Origin: Lentilactobacillus raoultii
Lineage (GTDB): Bacteria > Bacillota > Bacilli > Lactobacillales > Lactobacillaceae
Assembly: GCF_900411375.1 (NCBI RefSeq)
Contig: NZ_LS422984.1
Coordinates: 653,350-717,349, forward strand
DNA length: 64,000 nt
Direction of reading: 5' to 3'
A model generated the notes under the pieces. That model searched no databases. It was not told the DNA's origin and saw only the letters and a program-made list of their open reading frames with translations. Positions within the stretch are counted from its first letter, which is position 1, and each line of letters opens with the position of its first letter. Below are positions 34,513 through 42,929 of this stretch, one piece after another. A program made the translations under genes and the position numbers.

Positions 34513-35752
34513 ATTAAAAGTAATTATGAATCAGGTTTATCGAAAAAATCTTCACAGTTTTGGTTGGTGGTCAATGGTGTTGGCACCGTTAATCTGTGTG
34601 CTGGTGTTTGCAGGATTAAATTGGTTCAGTACGGCCAACCAGCAAACGCCTAAGGTGGCAGTTGTGGGCTCAAGTGCCGTTACCAAAGGCTTGGTACGTC
34701 AAAATAGTGCCCATTTACATTACGTCGCCTATCCGACAGAAGCCAAGGCCAAAGCAGCGTTAAGTTCGGCAGATGCTGACGGCCTGCTGGTAGTTGGTAA
34801 TCAGACAAATCAAACTAAATTGTATCAGCGTAGTGACGGTCAATCGATTGGGATTGGAACGGTTCAGGCCAATTTAGGTCGCCTGAAAACGGCGGCGGTT
34901 GCTCAAAGCTTGCATCTTAACCAATCACAGTTGACGGCTTTGCTGAAATTACCGCGGGTTGCACACCAAACTGTGACGTTGAAAGGCGGGCAGATGGTGA
35001 AGACGACTAACCAAAGTAATGCCACTAAAGATATTGTCTCAATTGCGGTGGGTCTGTTGATGTACCTGTTTCTTTTAAGCTATGGCAGTATTGTGGCTTC
35101 AGAAATTGCGACTGAAAAGGGATCGCGGATTGAGGAATCGATTTTGGCGGCCGTTGATGCTAAAACCCAGTTTTATGGTAAACTAACGGGTATCGGCGCC
35201 TTGATCTTGACCCAATTGGGATGCTATACCGTTGTTGCTTTAGGCATTGGTCTATTTGGCAATCGGCTCTCGATTATCAAAGATTGGTTGTCACAAATTG
35301 AGTGGCAACAACTTGGCTGGTCATTTGTACTGATTTTAGCGGCGTCCTTTGTGATTGGCATTATCAGTTACACCATTTTAGCGGCGCTTTGCGGCTCACT
35401 GGTTTCAACTCAGGAACAAGCCAGCCAAGCCGTTCAGCCGGTGGTTTTGTTATCAATGGTCGGCTACTTTGCTTCTTTAATGGTAGCCAACGGGAACGGT
35501 GCGATCATGTCGGTACTGAGTTATCTGCCGTTTTTAAGCCCGATGATTATGCCGGTGCGTTACGGGATTGGCCAAGTCGACTTGATGCAGGCTGGCCTTG
35601 CATTAGGGATTAATTTCATTTTCTTGATCGGCTTTGCGATGGTGAGTGCCCGAGCTTATCAAACCAATGTGTTGGTTTACAGCCAAAAGGGGCTTTGGTC
35701 GTCGTTTCGGCGGAGCTTACCCTTTGGTAAACGTCGACCGGTTCGTAATTAA
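34505..35752 (+). CDS. ABC-2 type permease (NatB/YhaP type)
   Basis: A 415-residue membrane protein. It has one N-terminal helix, a large extracytoplasmic domain (residues about 45-175) and then about five to six helices, ending in a basic tail. This is the ABC2_membrane_3 layout of NatB/YhaP exporters. It overlaps the ATPase gene by 8 bases. Substrate unknown; Na+, drugs or peptides are typical. Confidence 0.9.
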   Translation: MTKLKVIMNQVYRKNLHSFGWWSMVLAPLICVLVFAGLNWFSTANQQTPKVAVVGSSAVTKGLVRQNSAHLHYVAYPTEAKAKAALSSADADGLLVVGNQTNQTKLYQRSDGQSIGIGTVQANLGRLKTAAVAQSLHLNQSQLTALLKLPRVAHQTVTLKGGQMVKTTNQSNATKDIVSIAVGLLMYLFLLSYGSIVASEIATEKGSRIEESILAAVDAKTQFYGKLTGIGALILTQLGCYTVVALGIGLFGNRLSIIKDWLSQIEWQQLGWSFVLILAASFVIGIISYTILAALCGSLVSTQEQASQAVQPVVLLSMVGYFASLMVANGNGAIMSVLSYLPFLSPMIMPVRYGIGQVDLMQAGLALGINFIFLIGFAMVSARAYQTNVLVYSQKGLWSSFRRSLPFGKRRPVRN

Positions 35753-35821
35753 CCGATCACACTTTAATGTGGTGGTTTAATGGCACCAATCATATGAAAT
35801 TAAAAATAATGGGGAATGTTT

Positions 35822-36211
35822 ATGCGAATTGTCGTTTCAAATAAAACCGGTGTCCCGATTTATCAACAGATTGAAGATCAAATCAAAGCGGCGATTCTGG
35901 CTGGCGAGTTGCAAGCTGGCACGTTGTTACCGTCGATTCGTCAGCTTGCCAAGGATCTACAAATCAGCGTGATTACCACAACACGGGCCTATCACGATTT
36001 GGAGGCTGCCGGGTTTGTCAACAATGTTCAGGGGAAAGGGACCTACGTTTTAGGACAGGATAGCGAATTGCTGAGAGAAACCGCTTTGCGGGCAGTCGAG
36101 AAGGGACTTCAGGAGGCCTTGGATGCCGCCAAGCTGGCACATCTATCAGCTGAGGAGCTTCACCAAATGTTGGATGCTTTGATTTCTGCTGGAGGGAAAA
36201 CGGATGACTAA
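35822..36211 (+). CDS. GntR-family regulator, YtrA subfamily
   Basis: A 129-residue regulator. The winged HTH (residues about 10-75: PIYQQIEDQIKAAILAGEL, LPSIRQLAKDLQIS, GKGTYVL) is followed by a short helical dimerisation tail of about 45 residues, the mark of the YtrA subfamily. GGGGA lies 6 bases before the ATG at 35822. It sits in the middle of a six-gene ABC operon and probably represses it through the inverted repeat at 33550-33585. YtrA-like repressors often respond to cell-wall stress. Confidence 0.92.
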   Translation: MRIVVSNKTGVPIYQQIEDQIKAAILAGELQAGTLLPSIRQLAKDLQISVITTTRAYHDLEAAGFVNNVQGKGTYVLGQDSELLRETALRAVEKGLQEALDAAKLAHLSAEELHQMLDALISAGGKTDD

Positions 36212-37076
36212 TTTACTGGAAGTAACGGATTTAACCAAGGAATACGGCCACTTTTCACTGGACAAGTTGACGTTTCAGCTGCCCGAAGGTTTTATTTTAG
36301 GGATGATTGGGCCAAATGGCGCTGGTAAAACCACCACGTTGCGGATGATCTTGGATATGGCGACGCCCACCAGCGGCCAAATTAAGTTGGATGGCCAAAC
36401 CAGTCGTCAAACCAGATTGGCGGATCGGGACCAGGTTGGTATTGTTTTGGACAACACGGTGTTTCCCGATGGCTGGAAAGCTGATAAAATTGCCAGAACT
36501 TTGGCGATGGTCTATCAAAATTGGGATGGTGACCGCTTCTTTGACCTGTTAAAAGAATTTGATGTTGATCGACAGGTTAAATACAAATCATTGTCGCGGG
36601 GCTCGCAAGTTAAATTAAATTTGGCTGCAGCCATTGCCCATCAACCCAAGTTGCTTATTCTGGACGAGCCGGCAGCCGGCTTGGATCCAATTGCCCGAGA
36701 TCAATTGATCACGTTGCTACAGGGATTTATTGCGGATGGGCACCATAGTGTGTTGCTGTCCAGTCACATTACGGATGACCTTGCAAAAATCGCCGATTAT
36801 TTAGTGTACCTGATTCACGGCCAACAGTTATTTTTCGGTGAAACTCAGACTCTGCTTGATCGCTATGCGGTAGTGAAGGGTGGTCTTGATCAATTGACTG
36901 GTGTGATTAAGCAAGCGGGCATTGGTTTGAGAACTTATGAAACCGGCTTTAGTGTGCTAATGGCGCGCAAACAGTTGTCAGCACTGCCAAGGGATTTAGT
37001 TATTGAGCCGGTCAGCCTGGACGAATTAATGGTTTATTTTGGAAAGCGGGTGGCAAAAGATGAAGCACGCGCTTAA
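36204..37076 (+). CDS. ABC transporter ATPase (YtrB-like)
   Basis: A 290-residue ATPase. Walker A is GPNGAGKTT near residue 37, with signature SRGSQVKLNLA, Walker B LLILDEPAAGLDP and switch SSHITDD. The C-terminal 80 residues are variable, as in YtrB/CcmA-like proteins. It overlaps gntR by 8 bases and the next membrane gene by 17 bases. Confidence 0.92.
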   Translation: MTNLLEVTDLTKEYGHFSLDKLTFQLPEGFILGMIGPNGAGKTTTLRMILDMATPTSGQIKLDGQTSRQTRLADRDQVGIVLDNTVFPDGWKADKIARTLAMVYQNWDGDRFFDLLKEFDVDRQVKYKSLSRGSQVKLNLAAAIAHQPKLLILDEPAAGLDPIARDQLITLLQGFIADGHHSVLLSSHITDDLAKIADYLVYLIHGQQLFFGETQTLLDRYAVVKGGLDQLTGVIKQAGIGLRTYETGFSVLMARKQLSALPRDLVIEPVSLDELMVYFGKRVAKDEARA

Positions 37077-37692
37077 AGTAGCCCGGATTGATGTGGCGTG
37101 TTGGCCGGTGAAGTGGGGGATGCTGGGAGCAATTTTGGCTTTGGATCTGTTGGTTTTGATTTTGGCACTTATTAAACTTCCAATACTTTCCATTGCATTT
37201 GGATTTGCGTCAGGCCTGTCTGTAGCTGGGTTAATTATGCCATTTTATAGCAGCCAAGGGCACAATTTGGATGGAATGTTTACTCTATTTAATTTTCAGC
37301 GATCTGAAGTTGTTTTAGGACATTTCTTATATGGGCTGGGTTTTATCCTACTGGTTATTTTAAATTATTTATGCATGGCAGGTCTGATGACTTTTTTGGC
37401 GCCTGGCCAAGCTGGAATTGAGATGGTTCCGGCAATTTGCTTGGCAATGGTTGGTTTTTTAGTTTTTTTGCTTAGCGTTCAATACCCGTTTGTGATTAAC
37501 TTGGACTATGGCAAAGCACTTTGGAGCGTGGTCATTTCTTTATGCATTGTGATGTTTTTGGCCCCAACAGTTGGGACCGAGTTATCAAAAACTGGTTTAA
37601 TAGGTATCTTGATTTGCATTGTTGGTGTGATCGTAGTGCTATTTAGTTCTATCTGGCTATGTATTCGACTATATCAGAAAAAAGAATTTTAA
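37060..37692 (+). CDS. ABC-2 membrane subunit, paralogue 1
   Basis: A 210-residue protein with six hydrophobic helices, starting MKHALKVARIDVACWPVKW. It resembles the next gene over its whole length, including LDGMFTLFNFQRSEVVLGHFLYGL and the closing YQKKEF. This fits the ABC2_membrane_5 family that pairs with YtrB-like ATPases. The start is the ATG at 37060, inside the end of the ATPase gene. Confidence 0.8.
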   Translation: MKHALKVARIDVACWPVKWGMLGAILALDLLVLILALIKLPILSIAFGFASGLSVAGLIMPFYSSQGHNLDGMFTLFNFQRSEVVLGHFLYGLGFILLVILNYLCMAGLMTFLAPGQAGIEMVPAICLAMVGFLVFLLSVQYPFVINLDYGKALWSVVISLCIVMFLAPTVGTELSKTGLIGILICIVGVIVVLFSSIWLCIRLYQKKEF

Positions 37693-37730
37693 GAGCTAAC
37701 CTTGATAAACAACAGATGTGAGGTGATTTA

Positions 37731-38390
37731 ATGATGAGAAATGCTGGAAAAGTCATGCGGTTGGACGCGGCGACGTGGCCTCTTAAACTTGGCTTTTGGT
37801 GGACAATTGGATTGGTGGACTTGGTGAGCCTTCTTTTAGTGGTCGTTGGGTTTGCGGATGAGGCAATGTCAATTTTATCAGTAGTAACGGTAGGAACAGC
37901 TGCCAGCACGATTACAAGTCCTTTTTTTAGTAATCGGAAATATGGAACTGATGGAATGCTGGCAACAATGCCCTTTCAGAGGATCGAAATTGTGCTAGGG
38001 CATTTTTTCTATGGGCTGAGTCGGATTTTAACGCTAGAAATGAATTTATTTGCGATCTTTGTTTTAACTATGGAAGTTTTTCATGCTGATGATGCTGTTA
38101 ACACGTTTATTCTATTTAGTATTTCCTCAAGCCTGTTTCTATTATCAATATTGATTTTATCTTATCCGCTTATTTTTAATTTTGCATTTCAACAAGTTTT
38201 ATTGTTAGTAACGGCGGTAACAGTTAGTTTGGGACTTATTGTAATGTTGATCGTTCCAGTCATCAGTGTAGCTGATTTGATTCGACGGTTAACAGTAATG
38301 GACCTTAGTGGCTTAGGATTGCTGATGGTGATTGGACTATTGGTTTCGATTTGGCTGAGTATCAAGTTTTATGATAGAAAAGAATTTTGA
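37731..38390 (+). CDS. ABC-2 membrane subunit, paralogue 2
   Basis: A 219-residue protein with six hydrophobic helices. It starts MMRNAGKVMRLDAATWPLKL and contains TDGMLATMPFQRIEIVLGHFFYGL and a closing YDRKEF, parallel to the previous gene. The two may form a heterodimeric channel with the upstream ATPase. GTGAGGTGA lies before the ATG. Last gene of the operon. Confidence 0.8.
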   Translation: MMRNAGKVMRLDAATWPLKLGFWWTIGLVDLVSLLLVVVGFADEAMSILSVVTVGTAASTITSPFFSNRKYGTDGMLATMPFQRIEIVLGHFFYGLSRILTLEMNLFAIFVLTMEVFHADDAVNTFILFSISSSLFLLSILILSYPLIFNFAFQQVLLLVTAVTVSLGLIVMLIVPVISVADLIRRLTVMDLSGLGLLMVIGLLVSIWLSIKFYDRKEF

Positions 38391-38439
38391 GGCTCCTTTG
38401 ATATAAGGTTATTTAAGCATTTTCGAGATTATTTATCTG

Positions 38440-38495
38440 TTTTCGGTATCGTTTGGCTTGATTTGATACCGAAAACAAGTTGTTGATACAGAAAA
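38440..38495. promoter_or_regulatory. Three-half-site operator, copy 1 (downstream of fic)
   Basis: TTTTCGGTATC, 14 bases, GATACCGAAAA, 9 bases, GATACAGAAAA. The order, orientation and spacers are identical to those of the array at 39642-39697. Confidence 0.75.
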
Positions 38496-38540
38496 GGGCT
38501 CATAGTCTGTTGTTTTCGCTCAGACTATGAGTCCCGTTTT
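38496..38540 (+). terminator. Rho-independent terminator
   Basis: GGGCTCATAGTCTG is mirrored by CAGACTATGAGTCCC, then GTTTTC. It ends the ABC operon and may also serve the convergent fic gene. Confidence 0.75.
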
Positions 38541-38575
38541 CTTTGAAGTTGGATTTTAATTTAAAAAATGTTGTG

Positions 38576-39634
38576 CTAAGAATTCTGCAAGATATATTTG
38601 GAGGCTCGTCCCTGACTAATTAATTTGATTTGGTTTGATCGTTGGAGTGTTACCAAGGTCCGTTTGATGGTAATATCGCTGTATTGAGGGACCAGGGCAC
38701 CGATTTCTTGGCGAGATAGCGGCCTTAGTTCCTGCTGGAGAGCTTTAAGAATCAGGTCAGCTGCTGAAATCGGCTTTTCCTCAACGATATTAATTCGTTC
38801 ATTTAGATTTCGATAAGCTTGAAGAACAACACCCAGGAAATAATCCAGAAAAGGACCGTAATCGTTTTGATTGACATGCCAGTCTACGGAACTTTGTTTT
38901 AAAGCCTCGTAATAATTATGCTTAGTTTGTTCGATAAGATGCTCTAAACTGATATACTTGCCAACGTTAAATTTGGCTTGGTACATTGTTAGAAGCATCA
39001 GTAGGCGAGATAGTCGACCGTTGCCGTCTCTAAATGGGTGGATGGTGACAAAATCAAAGATGAAGGCCCCACAAAGGATAAGTGAAGGAAAAGTCGCATC
39101 ATTGACGGCTTGATTATAAGCTTGACAAAGTTCTTCAATTAGTTGTGGTGTGAGGTAAGCTGCTGGCGGCTGAAATCGGATTTCACGATCACCGTTTGCA
39201 AATTCAGTGATGATTTGATTATCTGAATCTTTAAAATGTCCGCCCCGGGTACTGTTGGTGTAAGCAAATAGTCGTTTATGAAGCGTTAGAATTGAACTCT
39301 TTGTGATTGGGATGTACTGAGCCTGTTCATGAACTAAACTTAGGACGTCACGATATCCGGCAATTTCGGCTTCCGATTGGTTATGTGGTTGGGTTCGTTG
39401 ATGAACCAATTCTTTTAATCGAGTATTACTGGTGTAAACACCCTCAATTCGATTAGAAGCATCGGTACTTTGGACTTTAGCCACACTGGTTAGGTGGTCC
39501 AAGATCTTTTTCGATTTAATTTGGATAGTTGATAATCGCCCTTTCAATTCGTAAATTTGGTTGAGCTTATCGACCATTTGACCAGTTAATTCTAAATGAT
39601 TCAAATCAGTATAGTTGAATTTTTTCAGGATCAT
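38576..39634 (-). CDS. fic: Fic-domain AMPylase-like protein with C-terminal winged helix
   Basis: A 352-residue Fic protein. The catalytic motif HPFRDGNGRLSR is at residues 199-210, intact, for transfer of AMP to a hydroxyl group of a target protein. An inhibitory motif S60-NRI-E64-G lies in the N-terminal helix, so this is a class II (self-inhibited) Fic. Residues about 285-350 look like a winged HTH (LSRQEIGALVPQYSDITIKRTLVTL), suggesting DNA binding. The start ATG at 39634 has AAGAGG within the neighbouring operator half-site. Solitary on its strand, flanked by matching operators on both sides. Confidence 0.9.
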   Translation of the reverse strand: MILKKFNYTDLNHLELTGQMVDKLNQIYELKGRLSTIQIKSKKILDHLTSVAKVQSTDASNRIEGVYTSNTRLKELVHQRTQPHNQSEAEIAGYRDVLSLVHEQAQYIPITKSSILTLHKRLFAYTNSTRGGHFKDSDNQIITEFANGDREIRFQPPAAYLTPQLIEELCQAYNQAVNDATFPSLILCGAFIFDFVTIHPFRDGNGRLSRLLMLLTMYQAKFNVGKYISLEHLIEQTKHNYYEALKQSSVDWHVNQNDYGPFLDYFLGVVLQAYRNLNERINIVEEKPISAADLILKALQQELRPLSRQEIGALVPQYSDITIKRTLVTLQRSNQIKLISQGRASKYILQNS

Positions 39635-39641
39635 TGACCTC

Positions 39642-39697
39642 TTTTCGGTATCATTTTACACTATTTGATACTGAAAAGATATTGTTGGTACCGAAAA
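39642..39697. promoter_or_regulatory. Three-half-site operator, copy 2 (fic promoter)
   Basis: TTTTCGGTATC, 14 bases, GATACTGAAAA, 9 bases, GGTACCGAAAA. It lies 7 bases upstream of the fic start codon and covers the expected promoter and ribosome site. Binding here would block fic expression. Confidence 0.8.
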
Positions 39698-39783
39698 ATT
39701 GAAACTCTTAAATTGTCGAATTGGAATTGGTCGGTTTTTCTTCTTTTGTATCAACGTCGTTCACATATAAGCTGACTAAATCG

Positions 39784-40065
39784 TTAGTCTTCATTAGAAT
39801 CATTCAACCAATCTTTTACGTCATGAGCATTTTTGAATTTAGTTACTGGTATGTCTTGAGCTTGTTTAAAAAAATGCAGGGTTGCTTTTTCACCAGGTGT
39901 TAGAGTTGGCTGAAATGGTAGAGAACCAGTAGCGACGATTCTTTTGTAAAACATATTAATTGCAGTTGTAGGTGTTAAGCCCAATTTGTCTAGTACTTGT
40001 TCTGTATCATTCGCTAACTCTTTATCAATCTGAACTTGAATTCGCTTTTTTTCTTTAACTGCCAT
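39784..40065 (-). CDS. relB: Orphan RelB/DinJ-family antitoxin
   Basis: A 93-residue protein: KRIQVQIDKELANDTEQVLDKLGLTPTTAINMFYKRIV is the ribbon-helix-helix domain typical of DinJ/RelB. The tail (DIPVTKFKNAHDVKDWL) would wrap a RelE/YafQ toxin. No toxin gene follows on the minus strand before fic, so it is solitary. GAAAGGTGG lies upstream of the ATG. Confidence 0.83.
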   Translation of the reverse strand: MAVKEKKRIQVQIDKELANDTEQVLDKLGLTPTTAINMFYKRIVATGSLPFQPTLTPGEKATLHFFKQAQDIPVTKFKNAHDVKDWLNDSNED

Positions 40066-40269
40066 TAAAAAGCCACCTTTCTTTGTTTACTCATATTATA
40101 TTACTTAATGAGTGCTGAGATAAACGGACGTGTCTGTGTTGACTAATACCAATTTTGTAGAAATGATAAAATAATGATAAAAGTTATATTAAAATAAGTT
40201 TTCGTTCAAATTCATTGACACGAGCTTCGAAACTAACTATGATTATTTTTAAATAATATCGATTGTGTT

Positions 40270-40520
40270 GAAGAGAAGAGTAACTGTCAGTTGTCGGAAT
40301 AAAAGAGAGGCCGGTTGATGAAAAAGGTCATCTGATAGTAACAGTGAAGATGAGCTCTGAACTTACTTTAATGTGAAAGCATTTAGTACGTGTGCCACGT
40401 TACCGGCCGACTTGTTGATTTGACAAGTTATTGAGTGATGCGTTTTGTGAAAGACGTGTAATTTGAGGTGGCACCGCGGTACTCCGTCCTTTAATTTATT
40501 TTGAGGGACGGTGTATTTTT
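40270..40520 (+). promoter_or_regulatory. T-box leader, methionine specifier (second)
   Basis: It has GAAGAGAAGAGTAA at the 5' side and ACAGTGAAG-ATG-A-GCTCTGAAC at the 3' side of stem I, with ATG (40350-40352) in the specifier position. The T-box GAGGTGGCACCGCGG is at 40465-40479. The terminator CCGTCC...GGGACGG ends in a T-run at 40515-40522, right before the coding region. The specifier block is the same as in the leader at 24922-25182. Confidence 0.92.
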
Positions 40521-40547
40521 TTGAATTTATTTGGAAGATTTTCTAAA

Positions 40548-42170
40548 GTGAAAGTTGGTTATTTGATCGGTGTTGCAGCAATTGCCTCAGTGTTAAGTGG
40601 TTGCGGTCAAGTCAAGAGTGGTCAACAGGGTGGTCAAAAAACACTTCATTGGACTGAGAATGCGGAACTTGCCGGAAATGATTTAAGCAAAGTGACCGAT
40701 GTCGAAAGTTTTAACGTTTTGCTAAACACGCAATCCGGTCTTTATCGAGCCACTGATCATGGCAATCGAACGGTTAATGATTTAGCCAAGGCAACCAAGA
40801 TATCGGATCACGGGAAGAAATATGTTATTCAACTGCGACACGCCAAATGGAGTAATGGTGATCCAATTACGGCCAAAGACTTTGTTTACTCTTGGCGCCG
40901 AACCATTGCGCCTAAAACGGCCTCACAAAACGCCTATTATATGTACTCGGTAAAAAATGCTGAAGCTATTAATAAAGGGAAGAAGTCGCCAACCACTTTA
41001 GGCATCAAAGCTAATGGCAACAATCAACTAACGATTCAGTTGGTTCGACCAGTCAGTTATTTCAAGAAATTATTAGCTTGGCCAACTTTCTTCCCATTAA
41101 ATGAAAAGGTGGTTGAGAAGTATGGTAGTCGCTTTGGGACCAGCGCTGCTAAGAATGTTTATAGCGGCCCATTTGTTTTAAAGGGTTGGAATGGGACTAA
41201 TGACCACTGGGAATTGCAGAAAAATAACCATTATTGGGATCAGAAACATGTTCGACTAAATAAAATTACTGAAACGGTGGTCAAGGACCCCCAAACCGGG
41301 CTGAACCAATATCAATCTGGTAAACTCGATCGAACAATTTTAAGTGGTAGTCAGGTTAAAAATTATCGACATAACAAAGATTTTGTCTCACGACGGATGT
41401 CTGAAACACTCTGGCTTTCATTTAACCAGAAAAAAGTCAAAGCCTTCCGAAATCAAACTATCAGGAAAGCTTTCTCACTAGCTGTTAATCGGCATCAGTT
41501 AGTTAATAATGTGTTGGCTGATGGTAGTTTGGCTGCTAAGGGATACACACCGGTCGGCTTGAGTAAAAATCCAAAGAACGGGACGGATTTTACTAAAGAC
41601 GCCTATGTCAAGAGTGGCGTTCAGTACGATCTTAAATCCGCCAAGAAGCTGTTAGCTAAGGGATATCGCCAAGCCGGCATTAAATCGATTTCAATTGGGC
41701 TAAAGGTTCCTGACACCACTTCGGATAAAGAAGCAGCTGAATTTATTCAATCGCAGCTGCAAAAATTACCCGGCGTTAAAATTGCGGTGCAATCAGTTCC
41801 CAATACGGCCTTACTTTCTCAGCAGAGTAAAGGTGATTTTCAACTGACATTGGAAGGCTGGCAACCGGTCTTCTCCGACCCAATTGAATTTTTGGACATT
41901 TGGACCTCTACTAATTCATTTAATACCGGTGGTTGGCACGATGCTCAATATGATCGGTTGATCGATCAAGCAGAAAATCAGCTTGGTAACCAACCTTATC
42001 AGCGTTGGCAGAAACTGGTGGCAGCGGAAAAGCGGCTGATGACTCATCAGGCAATGATCCCATTGTATCAAGCAGTTCAGCCGCAACTTGAAAAGTCGAC
42101 CATTAAAGGAATTAATTACAATCCTTCCGGTGTGCCTTATGATTGGAAAGACACCTATTTTGCAAGATAA
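40548..42170 (+). CDS. OppA-like oligopeptide-binding lipoprotein
   Basis: A 540-residue peptide-binding lipoprotein of solute-binding family 5. It has a signal peptide with lipobox VLSGC (lipidated Cys19 from the GTG start). WSNGDPITAKDFVYSWRR near residue 100 is the family signature. It captures peptides outside the cell for an Opp transporter encoded elsewhere. I chose GTG at 40548 with GGAAGA 10 bases upstream; a TTG at 40521 lies inside the terminator T-run. The methionine T-box implies use as a source of methionine. Confidence 0.9.
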   Translation: MKVGYLIGVAAIASVLSGCGQVKSGQQGGQKTLHWTENAELAGNDLSKVTDVESFNVLLNTQSGLYRATDHGNRTVNDLAKATKISDHGKKYVIQLRHAKWSNGDPITAKDFVYSWRRTIAPKTASQNAYYMYSVKNAEAINKGKKSPTTLGIKANGNNQLTIQLVRPVSYFKKLLAWPTFFPLNEKVVEKYGSRFGTSAAKNVYSGPFVLKGWNGTNDHWELQKNNHYWDQKHVRLNKITETVVKDPQTGLNQYQSGKLDRTILSGSQVKNYRHNKDFVSRRMSETLWLSFNQKKVKAFRNQTIRKAFSLAVNRHQLVNNVLADGSLAAKGYTPVGLSKNPKNGTDFTKDAYVKSGVQYDLKSAKKLLAKGYRQAGIKSISIGLKVPDTTSDKEAAEFIQSQLQKLPGVKIAVQSVPNTALLSQQSKGDFQLTLEGWQPVFSDPIEFLDIWTSTNSFNTGGWHDAQYDRLIDQAENQLGNQPYQRWQKLVAAEKRLMTHQAMIPLYQAVQPQLEKSTIKGINYNPSGVPYDWKDTYFAR

Positions 42171-42198
42171 TGACTGAGGGTTTGTTATCTAAGCATTA

Positions 42199-42240
42199 AA
42201 AAACGATCAAGAAAGTCGAAGAGACACTTGATCCGTTTTC
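42199..42240. terminator. Bidirectional terminator
   Basis: AAAACGATCAAG is mirrored by CTTGATCCGTTTT, between convergent genes. Confidence 0.8.
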
Positions 42241-42242
42241 GT

Positions 42243-42929
42243 TTATCCAGTTTTCTGATCCGCTTTAATTTGTCTACCAAACTCAGTCTCATCAAAGTGG
42301 TCAATCACATTTTTCAATTCAGCTTGTCTTAAACTGGCGCCAAACAACTCGCTGCCGGGTTCCGTCATGATTCCATCGGCCAAGCGATAGTGGACCACCG
42401 TGTCAAAGCCCGTGGTGCTCACAAATTCGGCTACTTGATCGACTGCGTCATGATTATCACCGGTTACAAATAAGGCTTTGCGATTCTTGGCACCGGCCGG
42501 CTTGGCTTCCTCTTGGAGATTATGGTAGCCCATGTGGTTGAACGTCTTCACGATGGTACTCTTATTGAAATATTGCTGGACCTGTTCACTGGAAGTGGTC
42601 GATGGATCCAAAACTTCTTCACGAATCCCGTCAGTTTCCCACCAGAAGTTCATTGCATCAATCACCAATTTACCCTTTAAGAGCTTTGGGTGAATATTTT
42701 TATAACGACTCAGCGGGATTGCCAGAATGATTAAATCACTTTTACTGACGACACCTTGATTGGTGGATGGTACGGCACCCGGTACCAGCGTTTCAATTGT
42801 TAGGGCAATTTTTTGAACCGAGCCGGAGCCGGAAATCCGAACGTGGTAACCAGCTGCCAAAGCCAACTGCGCTAAGACAATGCCGACTTTACCGGCACCC
42901 AAGATGCCCACCGTTTTAATTTGTGTCAT
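42243..42929 (-). CDS. NADP-dependent oxidoreductase, F420-reductase-like (PF03807)
   Basis: A 228-residue Rossmann protein: VGILGAGKVGIVLAQLALAAG binds NADP, LIILAIPLSRY follows, and FNHMGY lies near residue 133. It is like archaeal F420H2:NADP oxidoreductases and YrkD-like proteins of firmicutes. Lactobacilli are not known to make F420, so a flavin or small-molecule substrate is more likely. It overlaps the luciferase-like gene by 4 bases (ATGA), so the two are translated together and probably work together. Confidence 0.83.
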   Translation of the reverse strand: MTQIKTVGILGAGKVGIVLAQLALAAGYHVRISGSGSVQKIALTIETLVPGAVPSTNQGVVSKSDLIILAIPLSRYKNIHPKLLKGKLVIDAMNFWWETDGIREEVLDPSTTSSEQVQQYFNKSTIVKTFNHMGYHNLQEEAKPAGAKNRKALFVTGDNHDAVDQVAEFVSTTGFDTVVHYRLADGIMTEPGSELFGASLRQAELKNVIDHFDETEFGRQIKADQKTG

